Shown: one piece after another, positions 34,083 through 46,900 of the stretch
Position numbering within the stretch: position 1 is the first letter of the stretch
Layout: every line of letters starts with the position of its first letter
From: Tribonema minus
Taxonomy: Eukaryota; Sar; Xanthophyceae; Tribonematales; Tribonemataceae
Length of the DNA stretch: 64,000 nucleotides
Assembly: GCA_017506865.1 (NCBI GenBank)
Contig: JAFCMP010000057.1
Span: forward strand, 1,240,001-1,304,000
Direction of reading: 5' to 3'
Made by a program: the position numbers and the translations under genes
The notes under the pieces: generated by a model
The model's input: the letters and a program-made list of their open reading frames with translations, nothing else
Told to the model about the DNA's origin: nothing
Databases searched by the model: none

Positions 34083-35631
34083 GGTCGCTCTGTTTGCGGC
34101 TGCTCAGCAGCTGTGACCCGTGCGCACGAGAGGCTCCTGGTGTGCTTGCTGCCTGCAATCGAGCAAACAGCGGAAGATTCGAGGTTGTGTGCAGGATCTA
34201 CGAAGATCCACCTGACCAGATCGAGAGTTTACGATGACCAAACTTCATTTAGGCGCTTTCATGAGGCACTGCCAATGAGACTCACTCACCGCAACCGTGC
34301 AAAGCCGCTAACACGTCGTGCAAGCTACCCCCTCTTTCTTCAACTTCTGCTTGAAGTATACATTTGAAGTTTTCGTCTAAAATGTTTTAAAATGTATTGT
34401 AGGTCATGCTGTAATTTGATAAATGTCAATGCCCTTGAGATGTCCAACGCAATGGCGACCTCACAGGAACAAAAACGATCCAGCGCTGAGAAGGCACCCA
34501 CAAAGAATGCCAGAGTGTAGTACATCATCCCATACCTGGATCCTGAATCCTGATTTGCGTTGTGCTCATGACCATACGCAATGGACAGGTGCCCCACGCA
34601 GGCGATGGTGACCATAAGCAATGAGCAGTGACATCAGCAGGCGCTGCAATGTCTCATGACCATACGCAATGGACAGGTGCCCCACGCAGGCGATGGTGAC
34701 CATGAGCAATGAGCAGTGACATCAGCAGGCGCGGCAATCAACAATCTCACAAAGGACAAAATACAGCGAGCACAGCAATGCAGCCAGCAAGGCACTAAGG
34801 AGTATGATTCTTCAGGAGACACCTGATCAAGTCATCCGCGCTTGCGCGACACCGCGCCGCATACACTAAAGGGGGTCCAAAGGGGAAGGGGGAGGGGGAG
34901 GGGGAAGGGGGGGGATAAAGGGTAAGCCCGTGGAACGCGCGCCGAGACAGAGGCAACCAAGTGGCCGTCTTGACAGCGCACACACCTCTGCGCAGCACCA
35001 CACTTGAGGCGCTGACAGAGGCGGAAACGAATTCTTAAGACGCTAAGGGAGGGGGGAGGGGAAAACCTCGCTGCGGATACGTCTAGCGGCAGCGCTCACG
35101 AGCACACGGCTTGTGCTCAACCAACTGAGCAGCCGCGCGGCGGCGCTGACCGCACAGGAAACAGTTGCTCGGCACCCCGTGACAGGCGCACACGCGCATG
35201 CGGCTTGCCATGGCACGCCGCGCGCCGTCGCCGCAGGGATGCCACTGCGCGCGCCGCCGCGGCAAAACGCGTGCGCCGCGGCGGCTGCGACAGCGCTGTC
35301 ACACGCCGGCAGACGAACGCCCACGCGACCCGATTGTTGCTGCAGGCGGCGATGGGGCGCAGCACTGCTCGACCAACAGCGCATCGAAGCGGCAGCAGCA
35401 GCAGCAGTCTCATGACGACCAACGACGGCCTGTAGCTACACTCCTACGACAATCGCCTGCAGCGGCAGCGCTCTACCGCCGCCGCGGCGAAGCGCCGCGC
35501 GCCGCCGCAGCCGCCGCCGCCGCTGCGCAGAGGCGCTCCGCCGCCGCCGCTGCGCAGAGGCGCTCCGCCGCCGCCGCGACGCGCCGCCGCTCAGATGACG
35601 CACGCGACCAGTTGGTGTTGAATTTGAAATT
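34083..35631. other. Intergenic region between the esterase and phosphatase genes
   Basis: It holds the esterase promoter side and the phosphatase 3' end. It contains the 88-bp tandem repeat at 34565-34740, a purine-rich GGGGGA tract near 34870-34915, and CGCCGC-rich low complexity at 35475-35595. No gene recognised. Confidence 0.45.
34565..34740. repeat. 88-bp tandem repeat, two copies
   Basis: The block starting CTCATGACCATACGCAATGG at 34565 recurs at 34653 with only two or three differences. It lies just upstream of the esterase gene. Confidence 0.85.
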
Positions 35632-38600
35632 TTAAATGACGTCGCCCCCGTACGTGGCGGTGTTGCGGAGCACGCCCCTGCGCCCGAGGAAGCGCCCGCC
35701 GACGAAGCCGAGCGCTGCGGCGCCGACCACACACACCACCGTCACCGCAGCGTACGCGCCCTTGTTGATGCTAGAGCCTCCGCCAGAGCCGCCGCCGCCC
35801 TGGTCGGGGCGCCCTCGTCGGCGGTGGGCGGCGCCGCGGCCGTCAGCGCCTGGAGCTGCGGACGTGTGCAGCACGGCGCAGCGGGGAAGAAAGTTATTAT
35901 TAGTGTACCCATAGCATGGGTACAGACGTCTTTGGAGATGGCGTGTGGCAGCAAGTGCGCGGAGCTGCACACACGAGCGGCGCGGGGCAACGGGGAAGGA
36001 AGTGCGCATTAGTATACATGTATCATGGGGGCTCATCGTTGGAGACGGCGTGTTGCGGCAAGAACGCGATCCGAGAAACACGGGGGGGGGTTCGCGCCCC
36101 CAAGCAGACGTGATGACGAGTAGTCGGCAGGAGCAGCGCGCGCGCATCACAATGCATTGGGGAAAGAAGTCCTGGTTTTAGATTCTGGCGTGGGGGCGCG
36201 AGAAAGCGCAGATGCTTCCATGTCGAGCTCTATACCAGAGTCTACATGGACTTCGTTAACAAGGTGTATCGACGCTCACTGCCGATCGCTCTGGCATCGC
36301 CGCACGGCATGTGCCCTCCAAGCACTCTGTGGTGCACGCGACAGGTACGCCTTCTAAACCAAACGGTGCATCAAGCGTGCAACCAAAGAACGACTTTTCT
36401 CGCCTGTAGCAGCAACAGTTACGAGTACTCCAAGTGCACGCACGTCTTGATGGCACGTCAACTTCAAAGCCCCGACGCGCCGTGCCCGCGCCGTGAACGC
36501 AGCGCGAGCGACGGCGTCCAAGGGGGGGTCCGGTGCTCCCGCACAGCAGCACATCACCTTCAAGTCCCAACCAGGTCATGTTTGAGTCATCACCTGCGCC
36601 CTGAGGCAGATGTCAGCGGTGGTGTTGCCACACTCGTCGCACCAGTCCGCGGGGCTCGCGTACACGGCACGGCATCTTCAAGTTTTCACCATCAACTTCT
36701 CACCTGAGCCTTCAGGCAGACGTCGGCGGTGGTGTTGCCGCACTCGTTGCACCAGTCCGCAAGGCTCGCATATACGGCGCGTCAACTTCAAGTTCTCACC
36801 ACTATCAACTTCACCTCCTCGCCTGAGCCGTGAGGGGGGGTCCGGTGGTCCCTGCACAGCGGCACGTCAACTTCAAGTAATCACAATATCAACTTCAAGT
36901 TCTCACCTGCGCCTTGAGGCAGATGTCGGCGGTGGTGTTGCCGCACTCGTCGCACCAGTCTGCGGGGCTCGCGTACACGGCGTTGATGCTGGCGGTGTAC
37001 CTCTGGAAGTCAGCCCACGCGACCACGCCGTCTGCGTCCTGCTTCACCCCGAGGGGAGCGGGGAACATCAGGGGCTGCGCGCGTACGGGGGAGGCGGGGG
37101 GGGGGGGGGGAGGGGGGATATTTCTAATTATTTTTGCTTTTGTGACCACAGCTTTGAACGGTTGTTGTACATGGAGGTGCACGACATCGACAAAGTATAC
37201 ATTGGAAACACTAGCTGAGCGTGTTTGTTGGGGAAGTGGCACTGCTCAGGGGCAGGCCACCGATGTCTGCGAGGAGGGAGGGGGGGGGGGGCGCGGTGAC
37301 CGAGACGTCCGGAGCTGTACTTCAAGAGCGAAATGCATCGGTGCATGCAGTGTGGTGCTCTCAAGTGCGTCCCGGAGTGGTACGCAAGATGCCTGCTGTA
37401 GCAACGTTGACATCAACCATCTGGGCTTTATTGCGCCCTCAGCGAGAAGTACTTCCACATACAGCTTGCAGGTAGCGCACGCACTGACGCACAGTGCGTG
37501 CTGCGATGAAGTAGTTGTGTTGAGCGTCTCCGGTCAGTGTTAGGGTCAGGGTCAGCCTCGCATGCTGTCCATGGCAGAAGAGTGACACCAGCCCACAGGG
37601 CACGCGATGAGGAAGAGAGGAAGAGAGAACATTCAATACTTCAAGTGAAAGTGGGGCAGACGGAGGTGACGTGCCACTGCACGTCTGAGCGCGCTTCTAC
37701 ACCATTACGCGGCGTGACCAGAGACACTGCTGCCGCAGTGCGCGTCACCTCGGGCACCGTGTCCGCGTCACAGGGCCTGCAATGCGGTAGCGAGGGCATT
37801 TAGTACTTCAAGTGAAAGTGGAGCAGACGGAGGTGACGCGCCACTGCACGCCTGAGCGCGCTGCTGCAACATCGCGCATCACTTGGCGCTGCTGAAATCA
37901 GTGAAATGTGCATCACCTCAGGCAGAGTATCTGCGTTGTTGCCGTTACGGAAGAGGAAGCGCACGCCCCACACCCCCCCCTGGCTCAGCAGCTCCATGAG
38001 CAGGTATGCGGCGTACTCCGGTATGCCATACACCAATTCCTGGAGTCCTAGCAGCGACAGCACGCTCTTCTGGGCCTGCGAGGGGGGGGGGTTGCGGGGG
38101 GGGGGGAGGGGGGGCGGGGAAGGGGGGGGGGTGGTGAGCACACTTGCATCGCAGTGGTTGAATGTGTCATGCAGGCAAATTTTACATGCGAGCAATGAGT
38201 GATAGGGGTGAGGGCTAAGTTAGGGTGAGGCAACAAACGCTTAGAAGCGATGCTTGGCGTGTGACAATACTGTGCCAACTCAACCACTCCTCGGTTGCAT
38301 TAGCTGCGGCTTGCGCCATGCCGCTGTCAACTCGAGACGCGTTGTAGTTTTTGGCGTGCGGGGCATCCTTTGTATACGTGTATCTGTGATGCCTACCATA
38401 TGCATTCTCAAACAGCATTCCCCAAGTTCAAAGTACTTCTGCGGGATATGAACCTTACACATTCATGACATGAACTCAGAGACACATGCGTGCGAGTGCA
38501 CACCTGGAGGCGCACAAGCCTTCACACAGAGAAAATGCGTGCGCGCAGCTCACCGGGTAGTGCCCCGACCACACGTGGAGCGTCACATTTGAGGTTCCCG

Positions 38601-41600
38601 CCATGGCGCCCGTGAAGTCCGCCATCATCGCCGTCACCAGGTTGCCGCCGAGCATGCGCTTCACGAGTGCGGGCGCGTAGCGCTGCTGCTCCAGCCTGGA
38701 CAACAGCGCGTGGCGCGCAGCACAGAGTTGAAGTGCAAGAATACAGCAGCAGGGGCACATGGTGCAGAGTGTCATCGCTGCCACAGCTGCAGTCGAGCTG
38801 CTTGGCCGCGGGCGCGTAGTGCTGCAGCTCCAGCCTGACCACCGACGGCGCGCGGCGCGCAGCGCATATGCACAGTTGATGCATGAGGATACAGAAACAG
38901 TAGTAGTAGTAGATAATGCAGAGCGTCGCTGATGACGCCTTGCAGCCTGCAGTCGAGGTGCTTTGCGGGCTTGCGAGCAGATAGCGCTGCTACTGCAGCC
39001 TGACCGCCGACAGCGCACGCGGCACGTAGCGGGGACGGAGCGGTGAAGCACGGACACTGGTAGTTGACGTGGAGCATCGGCAGCGGCACAGCGCAACTGC
39101 GGCCGCGCCCCATCGCAAACCCCCCAAGGTCGCCCGTTGCAGTGCACGTTGAATAGACGAGGACGGGCGTGGAGCGCTGCTGCTCCAGCCTGGCAGCTGA
39201 CAGTGCGCATGGCACGCAGCGAGTACGCACAGTTGAAGTACGAGGACACAGCAACAGTAGCAGTAGATGGTGCGGAGCTTGTTCCTTGCGCGCACGTGCA
39301 ACCCGCTATGCGGCGCCACTGCAACCGCGCTGGGAGCTGTCTCAGTCATGGACTCACTCATTGACTCGCTCACTCATTGGCACTCACCACGCGGCGACCC
39401 CGTGTCAGCTCATTCGCGCCGGGAGTTGTCTCACTTGAGGACTCACTCACTAACTCAGTCACTCGCAATACACGGCACTCACCACGCGGCGACCCTGCGC
39501 ACGCCTGTCAGCTCGTCTGCGCCGAGCGTCATCAGCACCTGGACTCACTCATTGACTCACTCACTCACTTGACACTCACCACGCGGCGACCTTGCGCACG
39601 CCGGTCAGCTCCTCCGCGCCGAGCGTCGCGTGCACCGTGCCCTGGTCCTCCGTGTTCAGGCAATCAAAGATGTTGTAGAATATGTCTAACGTGATGGTCG
39701 CGTTGAACTGGGACGTGCACAGGTCCGCCGCCGTCAGCTGCGCCTGCGGGAAGTTGAAGTTGTTGTGGTGTGAGTTGTTGAAGTATGGCGGCGAGGGCGC
39801 GGCGGCGGCGGCGCACAACAGCGGCGCACGGTGCAGAGCGCTCGCCGCCCGAATGCGGCGCCATTTGAGAGGGGGGCAACTGCCGCCGCGTCGTTGAGCG
39901 CTGAGGAGTCTGCCTTGCGCCCGCAGGCTGCGTGCAACGTGGGCGGCGCTGGAACCCTTGCGCTCGCGGGTCGTGCGCTGCTGAGAGGCGGCGCGCGAAG
40001 GCACTGGGTGGCGCGCCCATGCGCGGCGTCGCAGAGGATGTCGGGCTGCACGCCGCTGCTACGTGCCGGGTGTGAATGCGCCTGCGAGTGCACGTCGGCA
40101 AGCAGTGCGCGCAGCACGAGCGACCCTCGCCCCACGCCCAAGCCACTGGCCTTGGCCTTGGCCTGATCTGACGGCCAGAGGCGGGCCGAGGGGCTGCGCG
40201 GCGGAAGGCGACGGTCGTTGTACGTCGGGCGCCGCAGCGCCATGGCGTATTGGCACGTTCAAACCTCAAGTGCTCAACGACGCGATGACAAGCGTACGGG
40301 CAGTAAACCTCAAGTGCTCAGGTGCACGGCAACAATTGATGCGGGCAGTGTGAGCGCTCCTCACCCCACTCCAAGTCCCACATCATCATCACCACCCCTA
40401 ACCTCGGCCTAACCCTAACCTGGAGGCTCGTGAAGAAGCATCGTTACAGCGCGGGTTCACCAAGTCTGGGACCAGGCGGCGCCAGAAAATGCCGAGCGCT
40501 GATGCTGCGCAGCAGCAGCGCTCACCTGGAGGCTTGCAAAGAACCCGCCGAGGCGCATCTGGTACGCCACGAGCGCCGATGTGCAGACCGCGGCGACATG
40601 AATATGGGTGCGGCAGCGCGCAGACTGATGAATTCATGAGTGAACGCATGAACAACAGTGTACGCGGCGGCGGTGCTGCTCACCTGGAGGCTCGTGAAGA
40701 ACCCGCCGAGGCGCGCCTGGTACGCGACGAACGGTGCGGAAGTGTACACCGCGGTGATGGCGGCGTTGTACGTTGGGCACTTGTCGAACGCGCGTATCGC
40801 GACGTCGTTCGTCCCCGTCGTGGAGTGCACTGGCACGACCGTCAGGTTGTAGGGGAGCAGCGAGGGGGAGTCGGGGTCGGGGGGGAGGGGGCCCTTGAGC
40901 GCGCCACGCGGGGGGTACAGGCCGTACATGAGAGACGTCGCGGACGCCAGCGTGCGGTCCGTGTCGCTGGAGTTGACCTGCAGAAGGGGAGGCGGAGGGG
41001 GCGTTGACGTGCATGAGTAGCTGTAGGGGGTGGTGACGGTGATCAAGTGCCAGTGTGCGGTCCGTGTCGCCGGGCGGTGATCAAGTGCAGGAGTGCGCTC
41101 CGTGTCACTGGAGTTGACCTGCGAGGGGGCGCGCGGGGGGGGGGAAGGGGGGGGGTCACTGACATGGGCGGTGGCTGTAGGGCGTTGTGTCTAATTCAGC
41201 ATGCCGCGTCTTGCATGCGGTCCGTGGCGCCAATGTCAGCTGCGGCTCGTAGCACATGTTTGCTGAGCGCAAAAGTGCCGGGGTGAGGGCGAGGACTCGA
41301 GCATGTAGCTGCGACGCGCGCGCGCACACCATGACTTTGGCCAGGTCAAACGTGGCGAGGCCCGCCATCGCCTGCGGCGGCACCGCCTCCGCGGCCCCTT
41401 CAACTTCAATTTACAACTTCAACTCCTGAGCACTGTTACAACAAAGGTGACACCGAGCGCAGCGCCGCGCGCGCGCACCATGACTTTGGCGAGGTTGAAT
41501 GTGCCGAGGCCTGCCATCGCCTGCGGCGACGCCGCCTCCACAGCCACAGCCCCTTTAACTTCAATTTCCAACTTCAACTCCTGAGCACTTTCTAACTATG

Positions 41601-42789
41601 GTGACGCCGAGCGCAGTGCCGCGCTACCATCTTGAAAAAGGATAGGTAGTAGAGTATCTTGAAACGACCGTTAGCTGCGGCGCGCGCGCGCGCACCATGA
41701 CTTTGGCGAGGTCGAACGTGCCGAGGCCCGCCATGACCTGCGGCGACGCCGCCTCCACGTAGCGCCTGCGCAGCGAGACGCCGGCGTTGTAGCACATGAG
41801 CTCGCCCTCCGGCGTGAGCGCTGCTGCGGGGCCGCCCATGGTGTCCGTGTTGTTGTACGGGTCCTTGATCAGCGGGCCGCGCTCGCCGTGCCTGCGGGGC
41901 GCGCAGGGGGAGGGAGCGTCACTCACTTGCTTGAAGTTCGCCACCGGCGGCGCTATCAATGATACAGGGCGTTGTATCGATGATGCGGGTCGTTGTGAAA
42001 AAGAAGCAAACAAGGTTCCAGAGATGCCCGCATGCCGTCCAACATCGCCCCTGTAGTCCGTGTTGGCGTAGGGATCCTTGAGCAGCGGGCTGCACTCGCC
42101 GTGCCTGCGGGGCGCAACGCGCAGGGGGGGCGCCACTCACTCACTTGAATTTTGCCACCAGCATCATCAATGGTGCGGGTCATTGTTAGGAATAGAGAGC
42201 GGGATGGCAGAGGCGCCCATGTGCTGTAAACGTGTCACTGGATTGCCTGGTAAAGCTTCTGTTGAGATTGCGCCGTGAGAGTGGGCTTCGCCGCGCAGCA
42301 TCGCATCAGAGCAGGACGCTTCGCGACAGATCACATTCGCAGTGACGCACTCCCGCGCCTTCGGACAGCGGTCGCTTGCAGTGGCAAGAAGAAGGTTGTG
42401 CGTGCTGCTGCGAGTGGCTCTGTGAATTGCGCATGCAGCAGCCAGGAAAGCCTGCAGGCGGTCCAAAGTACTACCGTGCATTGTGAATTTGTATTTGTTG
42501 CTGCCATTATTGGGTATTGCTGGTGCTGGTGTTGGTGCTGCTGCCGCTGCCACTGCCGCTGCTGCAGTCAGTTCCAGTACACAGAGAACAGCAGTGCAGG
42601 AGTGAGAGCTCGGGCCTTCGGCCAGATTATCATGCCGTACATAGCACCCGAGTGCACAGAACCAGATTGTAGAGCCACTAAGCAGCACAATCCTCTGTTC
42701 ACTTGCCTGGTGAGCACTATAGCATGCTCTACAGTCCAGGCAGCATAGGCGCCACAAGCCTGCAGCAGAGCCAGCCCAGCTATCCTCAT
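35632..42789 (-). CDS. Histidine acid phosphatase-like, secreted or membrane-anchored; last exon out of frame
   Basis: Histidine phosphatase superfamily, acid phosphatase branch. Exons: 42707-42789, 41696-41891, 40684-40977, 39580-39743, 38554-38695, 37917-38075, 36907-37074 and 35632-35855. The first seven total 1206 nt in frame (402 aa). Exon 1 is a signal peptide (MRIAGLALLQACGAYA) leading into AIVLTR. Splicing through a GC donor then gives the catalytic RHGER (His29). The distal site reads VWSGHYP (His291), where the family normally has GHD, so the usual proton-donor Asp is absent. The last exon encodes a C-terminal transmembrane helix (AYAAVTVVCVVGAAALGFVG) but is reached one phase off. 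Upstream in that exon the in-phase frame also looks coding. A frameshift, a micro-intron or a base error is likely. Activity is uncertain. Confidence 0.86.
36585..36795 (-). repeat. Echoes of the phosphatase exon 7 donor edge
   Basis: Two near-full copies of the last 75 or so exon bases (CDECGNTTADICLKAQ, then gtgag) start at about 36588 and 36700. The true exon end is 36907. Both preserve the donor. Confidence 0.85.
38800..39195 (-). repeat. Echoes of the phosphatase exon 5 acceptor edge
   Basis: The acceptor plus exon start (LEQQRYAP) recurs in decayed form at about 38822, 38983 and 39174. Each copy is followed by CACAGTTGAAGTACGAGGAC-like intron sequence. Units are about 140-190 bp. Confidence 0.8.
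39345..39560 (-). repeat. Echoes of the phosphatase exon 4 donor edge
   Basis: GGCACTCACCACGCGGCGACC recurs at about 39378 and 39476, ahead of the true edge at 39571. ACTCACTCATTGACTC spacers lie between copies. Units are about 95 bp. Confidence 0.8.
40400..40575 (-). repeat. Echoes of the phosphatase exon 3 donor edge
   Basis: The exon end (QARLGGFFTSLQ) and donor are repeated at about 40520-40575 and, shorter, at 40420-40440. The true edge is at 40684. Confidence 0.75.
41300..41560 (-). repeat. Echoes of the phosphatase exon 2 donor edge
   Basis: Two further copies encoding QAMAGLATFDLAKVM with intact donors end at about 41330 and 41480. The true end is 41696. Flanking intron includes CAACTTCAATTTACAACTTC. 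Confidence 0.85.
42045..42125 (-). repeat. Echo of the phosphatase exon 2 acceptor edge
   Basis: A diverged copy of the catalytic exon start encodes RHGECSPLLKDPYANTD after an intact acceptor. The true exon reads RHGERGPLIKDPYNNTD. The copy has lost the RHGxR arginine. Confidence 0.8.
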
Positions 42790-43969
42790 TTTCCTCGTCG
42801 CCGGCTCAAATAGGCTTGCTCGCAACTGTTCGCGCGCGCTGCACACTCCTGTAAGTAACGAGATATTGCAGGACGAAGCGAGTAAGCAACAGGATCCGGC
42901 GCGTGCTGCTGCGACACGGAGATCAGAAAAACCATGCGCAATTCGGCAGCCACACGGCTCACTGTGGCACTTTTGAGCAGCCCTGATGTCCATGCAGAGC
43001 GCACAGCAGCAAGCTCGATAGCAGAGTTCGAGCACATGACTTACAAACGGCGGCGACGGCCTTCATAGATTCTCTACAGACGCGAGCACCCAGATGGATA
43101 TATCCATCCAAAAGCAGGGGCAGGATCTCACCGGGTGAAGCAGCATTTGGCTACACCAACACCACCAACAAAAGCTCGCGGACTGCTTCCTGATTACCTG
43201 GCAGACGAGGCTGCGATAGCGGCAGAGCCAGCTCTCCGACCTTGTCTGGCGCACGTCCCGAAGATCTCGCGAACTTCGATTCGCGGAAGTTGAGCCACTT
43301 CAACTTGAACTCTGTCATTGCTCGACCCCCCCCGTCTGAGGCCGCTGATGTGCTTGAACGACGGGGTCATGTTTACGTATTTGTGCACGCATGCCTCTGC
43401 AGGGTCATGCACGCATGCCTCTGCAGGGTCATGTTTACGTATTTGTGCACTTATGCCTCTGCAGCTGTGCCTGCTTGAATCCATCGCACGCAAATGGTGC
43501 ACGCACCATCCCCTCTGCAGTCAAGATAAACGAGGTCGGACACGACGTGCAGGAGGGGCTATCATGTGGCGCTTACAAGGCACACAAGTCGAGCATCACT
43601 GCTGATAATGAACATGAACGCTCTCATGTGGCAGTGTGCAACAAGTTTGTGATCGCCCTCACTGACTGCACTCTGACGAGGCACTCCTTCCGAGAGAGGC
43701 AATTGTCGCTAGTGCAGCACGCATCAATGCGTCATCATGCCAAGGAGCCATACTGAGTGTTGCAGCCATTATGTGCTACCGCTCGACTTCGAACTCTGTT
43801 GAAAGACGGCATGCAGCTGCACAGGCAGCGAGCACACCCAACAAGCATCATCACGAGAAGACAGCGCCACCCTGGGCCCGCAGTAATCACGTCGTGAGCG
43901 TAGCATTCGCTCTGTGGCGCAGTCCGCGCGCGCACGTGGCAGCAGCGCTCGCCCACGCTGTGTCATTGC
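42790..43969. other. Intergenic region between the phosphatase and Erv-type genes
   Basis: It should contain the phosphatase promoter. It includes a short direct repeat of CATGCCTCTGCAGGGTCATG around 43390-43430. Apart from one small uncertain frame (43151-43318), no gene is seen. Confidence 0.45.
43151..43318 (-). CDS. Small uncertain open frame
   Basis: An ATG-started 55-codon frame beginning MTEFKLKWLNFRESKFARSS, with an alternative donor (CCAG then gtaatc) near its end. It could be a first exon or chance. No family recognised. Confidence 0.2.
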   Translation of the reverse strand: MTEFKLKWLNFRESKFARSSGRAPDKVGELALPLSQPRLPGNQEAVRELLLVVLV

Positions 43970-46900
43970 TCAGTCCCGTTTCGCCGTTCGCCGCACGCCG
44001 TGAATGAGGCCCACTAGCAGGCCCGACATGGTGAAGACGCCGCCGACGATGGCGCACGTGCTGGTCAGAAAATTGAGGAAGCCCTCGGCGTCCTCCTGTG
44101 GCACGTCGGTGGATAAGGGTCGAAGTCAATGTTGAGGTTGAGGATTTGGTGGCAGCTCGAGAGCAACTCATGGCCGTTGTGGCATGGGGCCGACGGCAGC
44201 GGCCTGAAACATGCCACGGTGATTGACAAGGACAAGCCCTGTTGCGATACTTTTGGATAGAGTAGTGCAATGGACTATGTTACTGTGGTAACAAGTTCAC
44301 ACGCCCCGTTGAAGGTGGCACTCGTCGGCTACGTAAGCCATCCTTGAGCGGTGAGGGCGAGCTGTCACCTCACACTGCTGATCAGATCCAGCAAGGCCTG
44401 AAAGCTGTTGCCGCACTGCGCCGTCACCATGAGCAGCATCATCCACAGCTGTGCATAAGGTATTGGAGTGCCAGTGCTGCTATTCAATCCACAGTTACCG
44501 CCCCCTCTGCTCAAGCGTTCGCAACCCGCAAGTGCTGGAGAGCTCACCGTCAGTGCTACCAAGCGAGCAGCTTGAGACGGGGGAGGAAGGGTGGTAGCCA
44601 CGTGAATTCATTACTTGGTGCGGTGCGCACGAACAAAGTAAGTAGACGAATGGGACAGGCACAGAGCCACTCACAAAGCATTAATACAAGCAGCATCACC
44701 ACCACCCACACAGGAGAGACAGATTGTGCTGACGAGCAAGCGCACAGACGCAGACGCACATAACAATCGATGTGGGGTAGGTATGTAGGCATGGTTCATG
44801 ACTGCCGATACCAGCAATATATCAGTAAACACTCATAAGTATCACCAGCCACACTGCAGAAACGGGACGTGCTGATGGGCAAGTGCACCGATGCAGACGC
44901 GCGTCTTGACTCAGGTGGGATATGTAGGCATGGTTCACGACTGTACATACCACCAATGTATCAGTAAACACTTCAATGTACTTCGAACTATCACTAGCCA
45001 CACCGCAGAAAAGGGTTGTGTTGATAGGAATGTGCACCATGCAAGAAGCAGGTGCGTGTCACGATTGATGTGGGGTAAGTAGGCATGTTTCACGACTGCC
45101 GATACCACCAATATATCAGTAAACACTTCAACGTATCACCATCCACACTGCAGAAACGGGGTCGTGCCGATGGGCATGCACCATGCAAGAAGCAGACGCG
45201 CGCGTCACAACCGATGTGGGGGTATGTAGGCATGCGTCACGACTGCCTATACATACCAGCCCACGGACCGCGCGCCGCTCACCTCGCGGTGCACCATAAC
45301 TGGTGTGAAGTCGTACGCAAAGTGCACACCCGGGTATCGGCGCGCCTCTGCAGCAGCGGGACAAGGCGCGAGCGAGACGCCGCAAGTGAGGATCGGCGCG
45401 AATGCGTGCACGCAACGCTTTGGCAGATATGGCCATGGAATAGACAGGTTTGTTGACCTTGGTGTAAACAATATACAATCTTGACGATGACATGTGCCAT
45501 CAAGTACTTTTCATCAATTCCACAAAGTACTTTGAAGTGTGTACGAACGCCGTGCACGCGTCAGAACAGACTGGCGCGCGGTGGTTGGGCACGCGTACAG
45601 GCGGCGGCCATGCGTCCATGCCCCTTTCTCAGACACACGTGGAGGTAACAGCCTGTGCGTGGACTGACCGCATGGCAGCGACGCGCTCACGCCGCAGCGG
45701 CAGGCGTACGCCGCGTCTCGGGGATTGCGCTGGCGTCACTAACGACGATCGGCGTGCACTGAGCGGTGCTGCACCTCATCACAAGCGCGCGCGCCACCGC
45801 TTGGGTGGAGACGCCCCCGCCGCCAGCACATTAACCCTAACTCTAGTTCTAACCCTAACCTAACTTTAACCCTCACCCTAACTCGAATTTTAACCCTAAC
45901 CCTAACCCGAAATGCGTGTGCTCCACGGCAGCCAGTGCGCTGCAACACGCGCACATCGGGGCTAACAGCTGCCTCAACCACTTTTACAACAGAGCACTCG
46001 TCACTTAACCACCTAACCCTAGCCTTGACCCTCACGCTGACAGCGATCGGCGACTGCCTGCACTTGCTGACGCACACTGCCAGCTACTGTGCCCGACGCA
46101 CTTCTTCACACTTGAACCTCAGTCTTGAAGTTGTCGATGCACCAACGCAGGTCTGATACTTGAGATCTGATGCTGCGGCAGCGGTGCATCAAATCCATTG
46201 GTGTCTCTGACGCCGAGCGCTGCTGCAGATCAGCGACCGTGTGCAGAGCGACGCAGGACACATACACATGTACACACAGAGATGCCATCTGGCAATGTCG
46301 TTTAGAAGTGATCGTCAGTGCGCACAGAGACACTTTCAAGGTGTTCACAGAATACATGTAGATTCCGGCAGCAGGCTGCACATACACCACCTGGGCTTTT
46401 TCGCGCCCTGAGCGAGCATTTATAAAAAGTACACGCGCGGCGAGGCCAGCGATTGCTACTGCGTACAGCGCAGCGAAGACAGAGTACAGGCAAGTACAGG
46501 GGTGTACTGCTACACTGTACACAGTACTGACAGCGCGGCTCCGCGTGAACGCTCGCACGCACCTCTGTTGGCCGCCAGCGCCTCCTTCGTCTCGTACTCG
46601 CTGCGCGCGCATCACACACGACAGAGCAACGCCACAAACGCGTCAGGGACAGTCGGCCGCATTCGCAGCAGGCGCAAGATGCGGCAGCTTTGGGTCATGG
46701 CAACTTTGTGCAAGTGAAATGCTTTGCTGAGCGTCATCGAGGCGCGAGGCGCATGCGCGTGTCCACGCGTCTGCAGCTGCGTCAACGGCTCGTGCTGCGT
46801 GTGATGCAGTGTCCGCGTGCATGCAACAGTCCGCCATGGACAGGTCAGAGTCCACAAGAGCTCATCGCCAAAGGGCCTGGACTTGAAGTTGCAGTGGGGT

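Noticed and set aside
39345-39560. Possible CRISPR-like array
   Set aside because: Repeats are unequal, decay gradually and match the adjacent exon edge, so they are exon-edge echoes, not repeat-spacer units.
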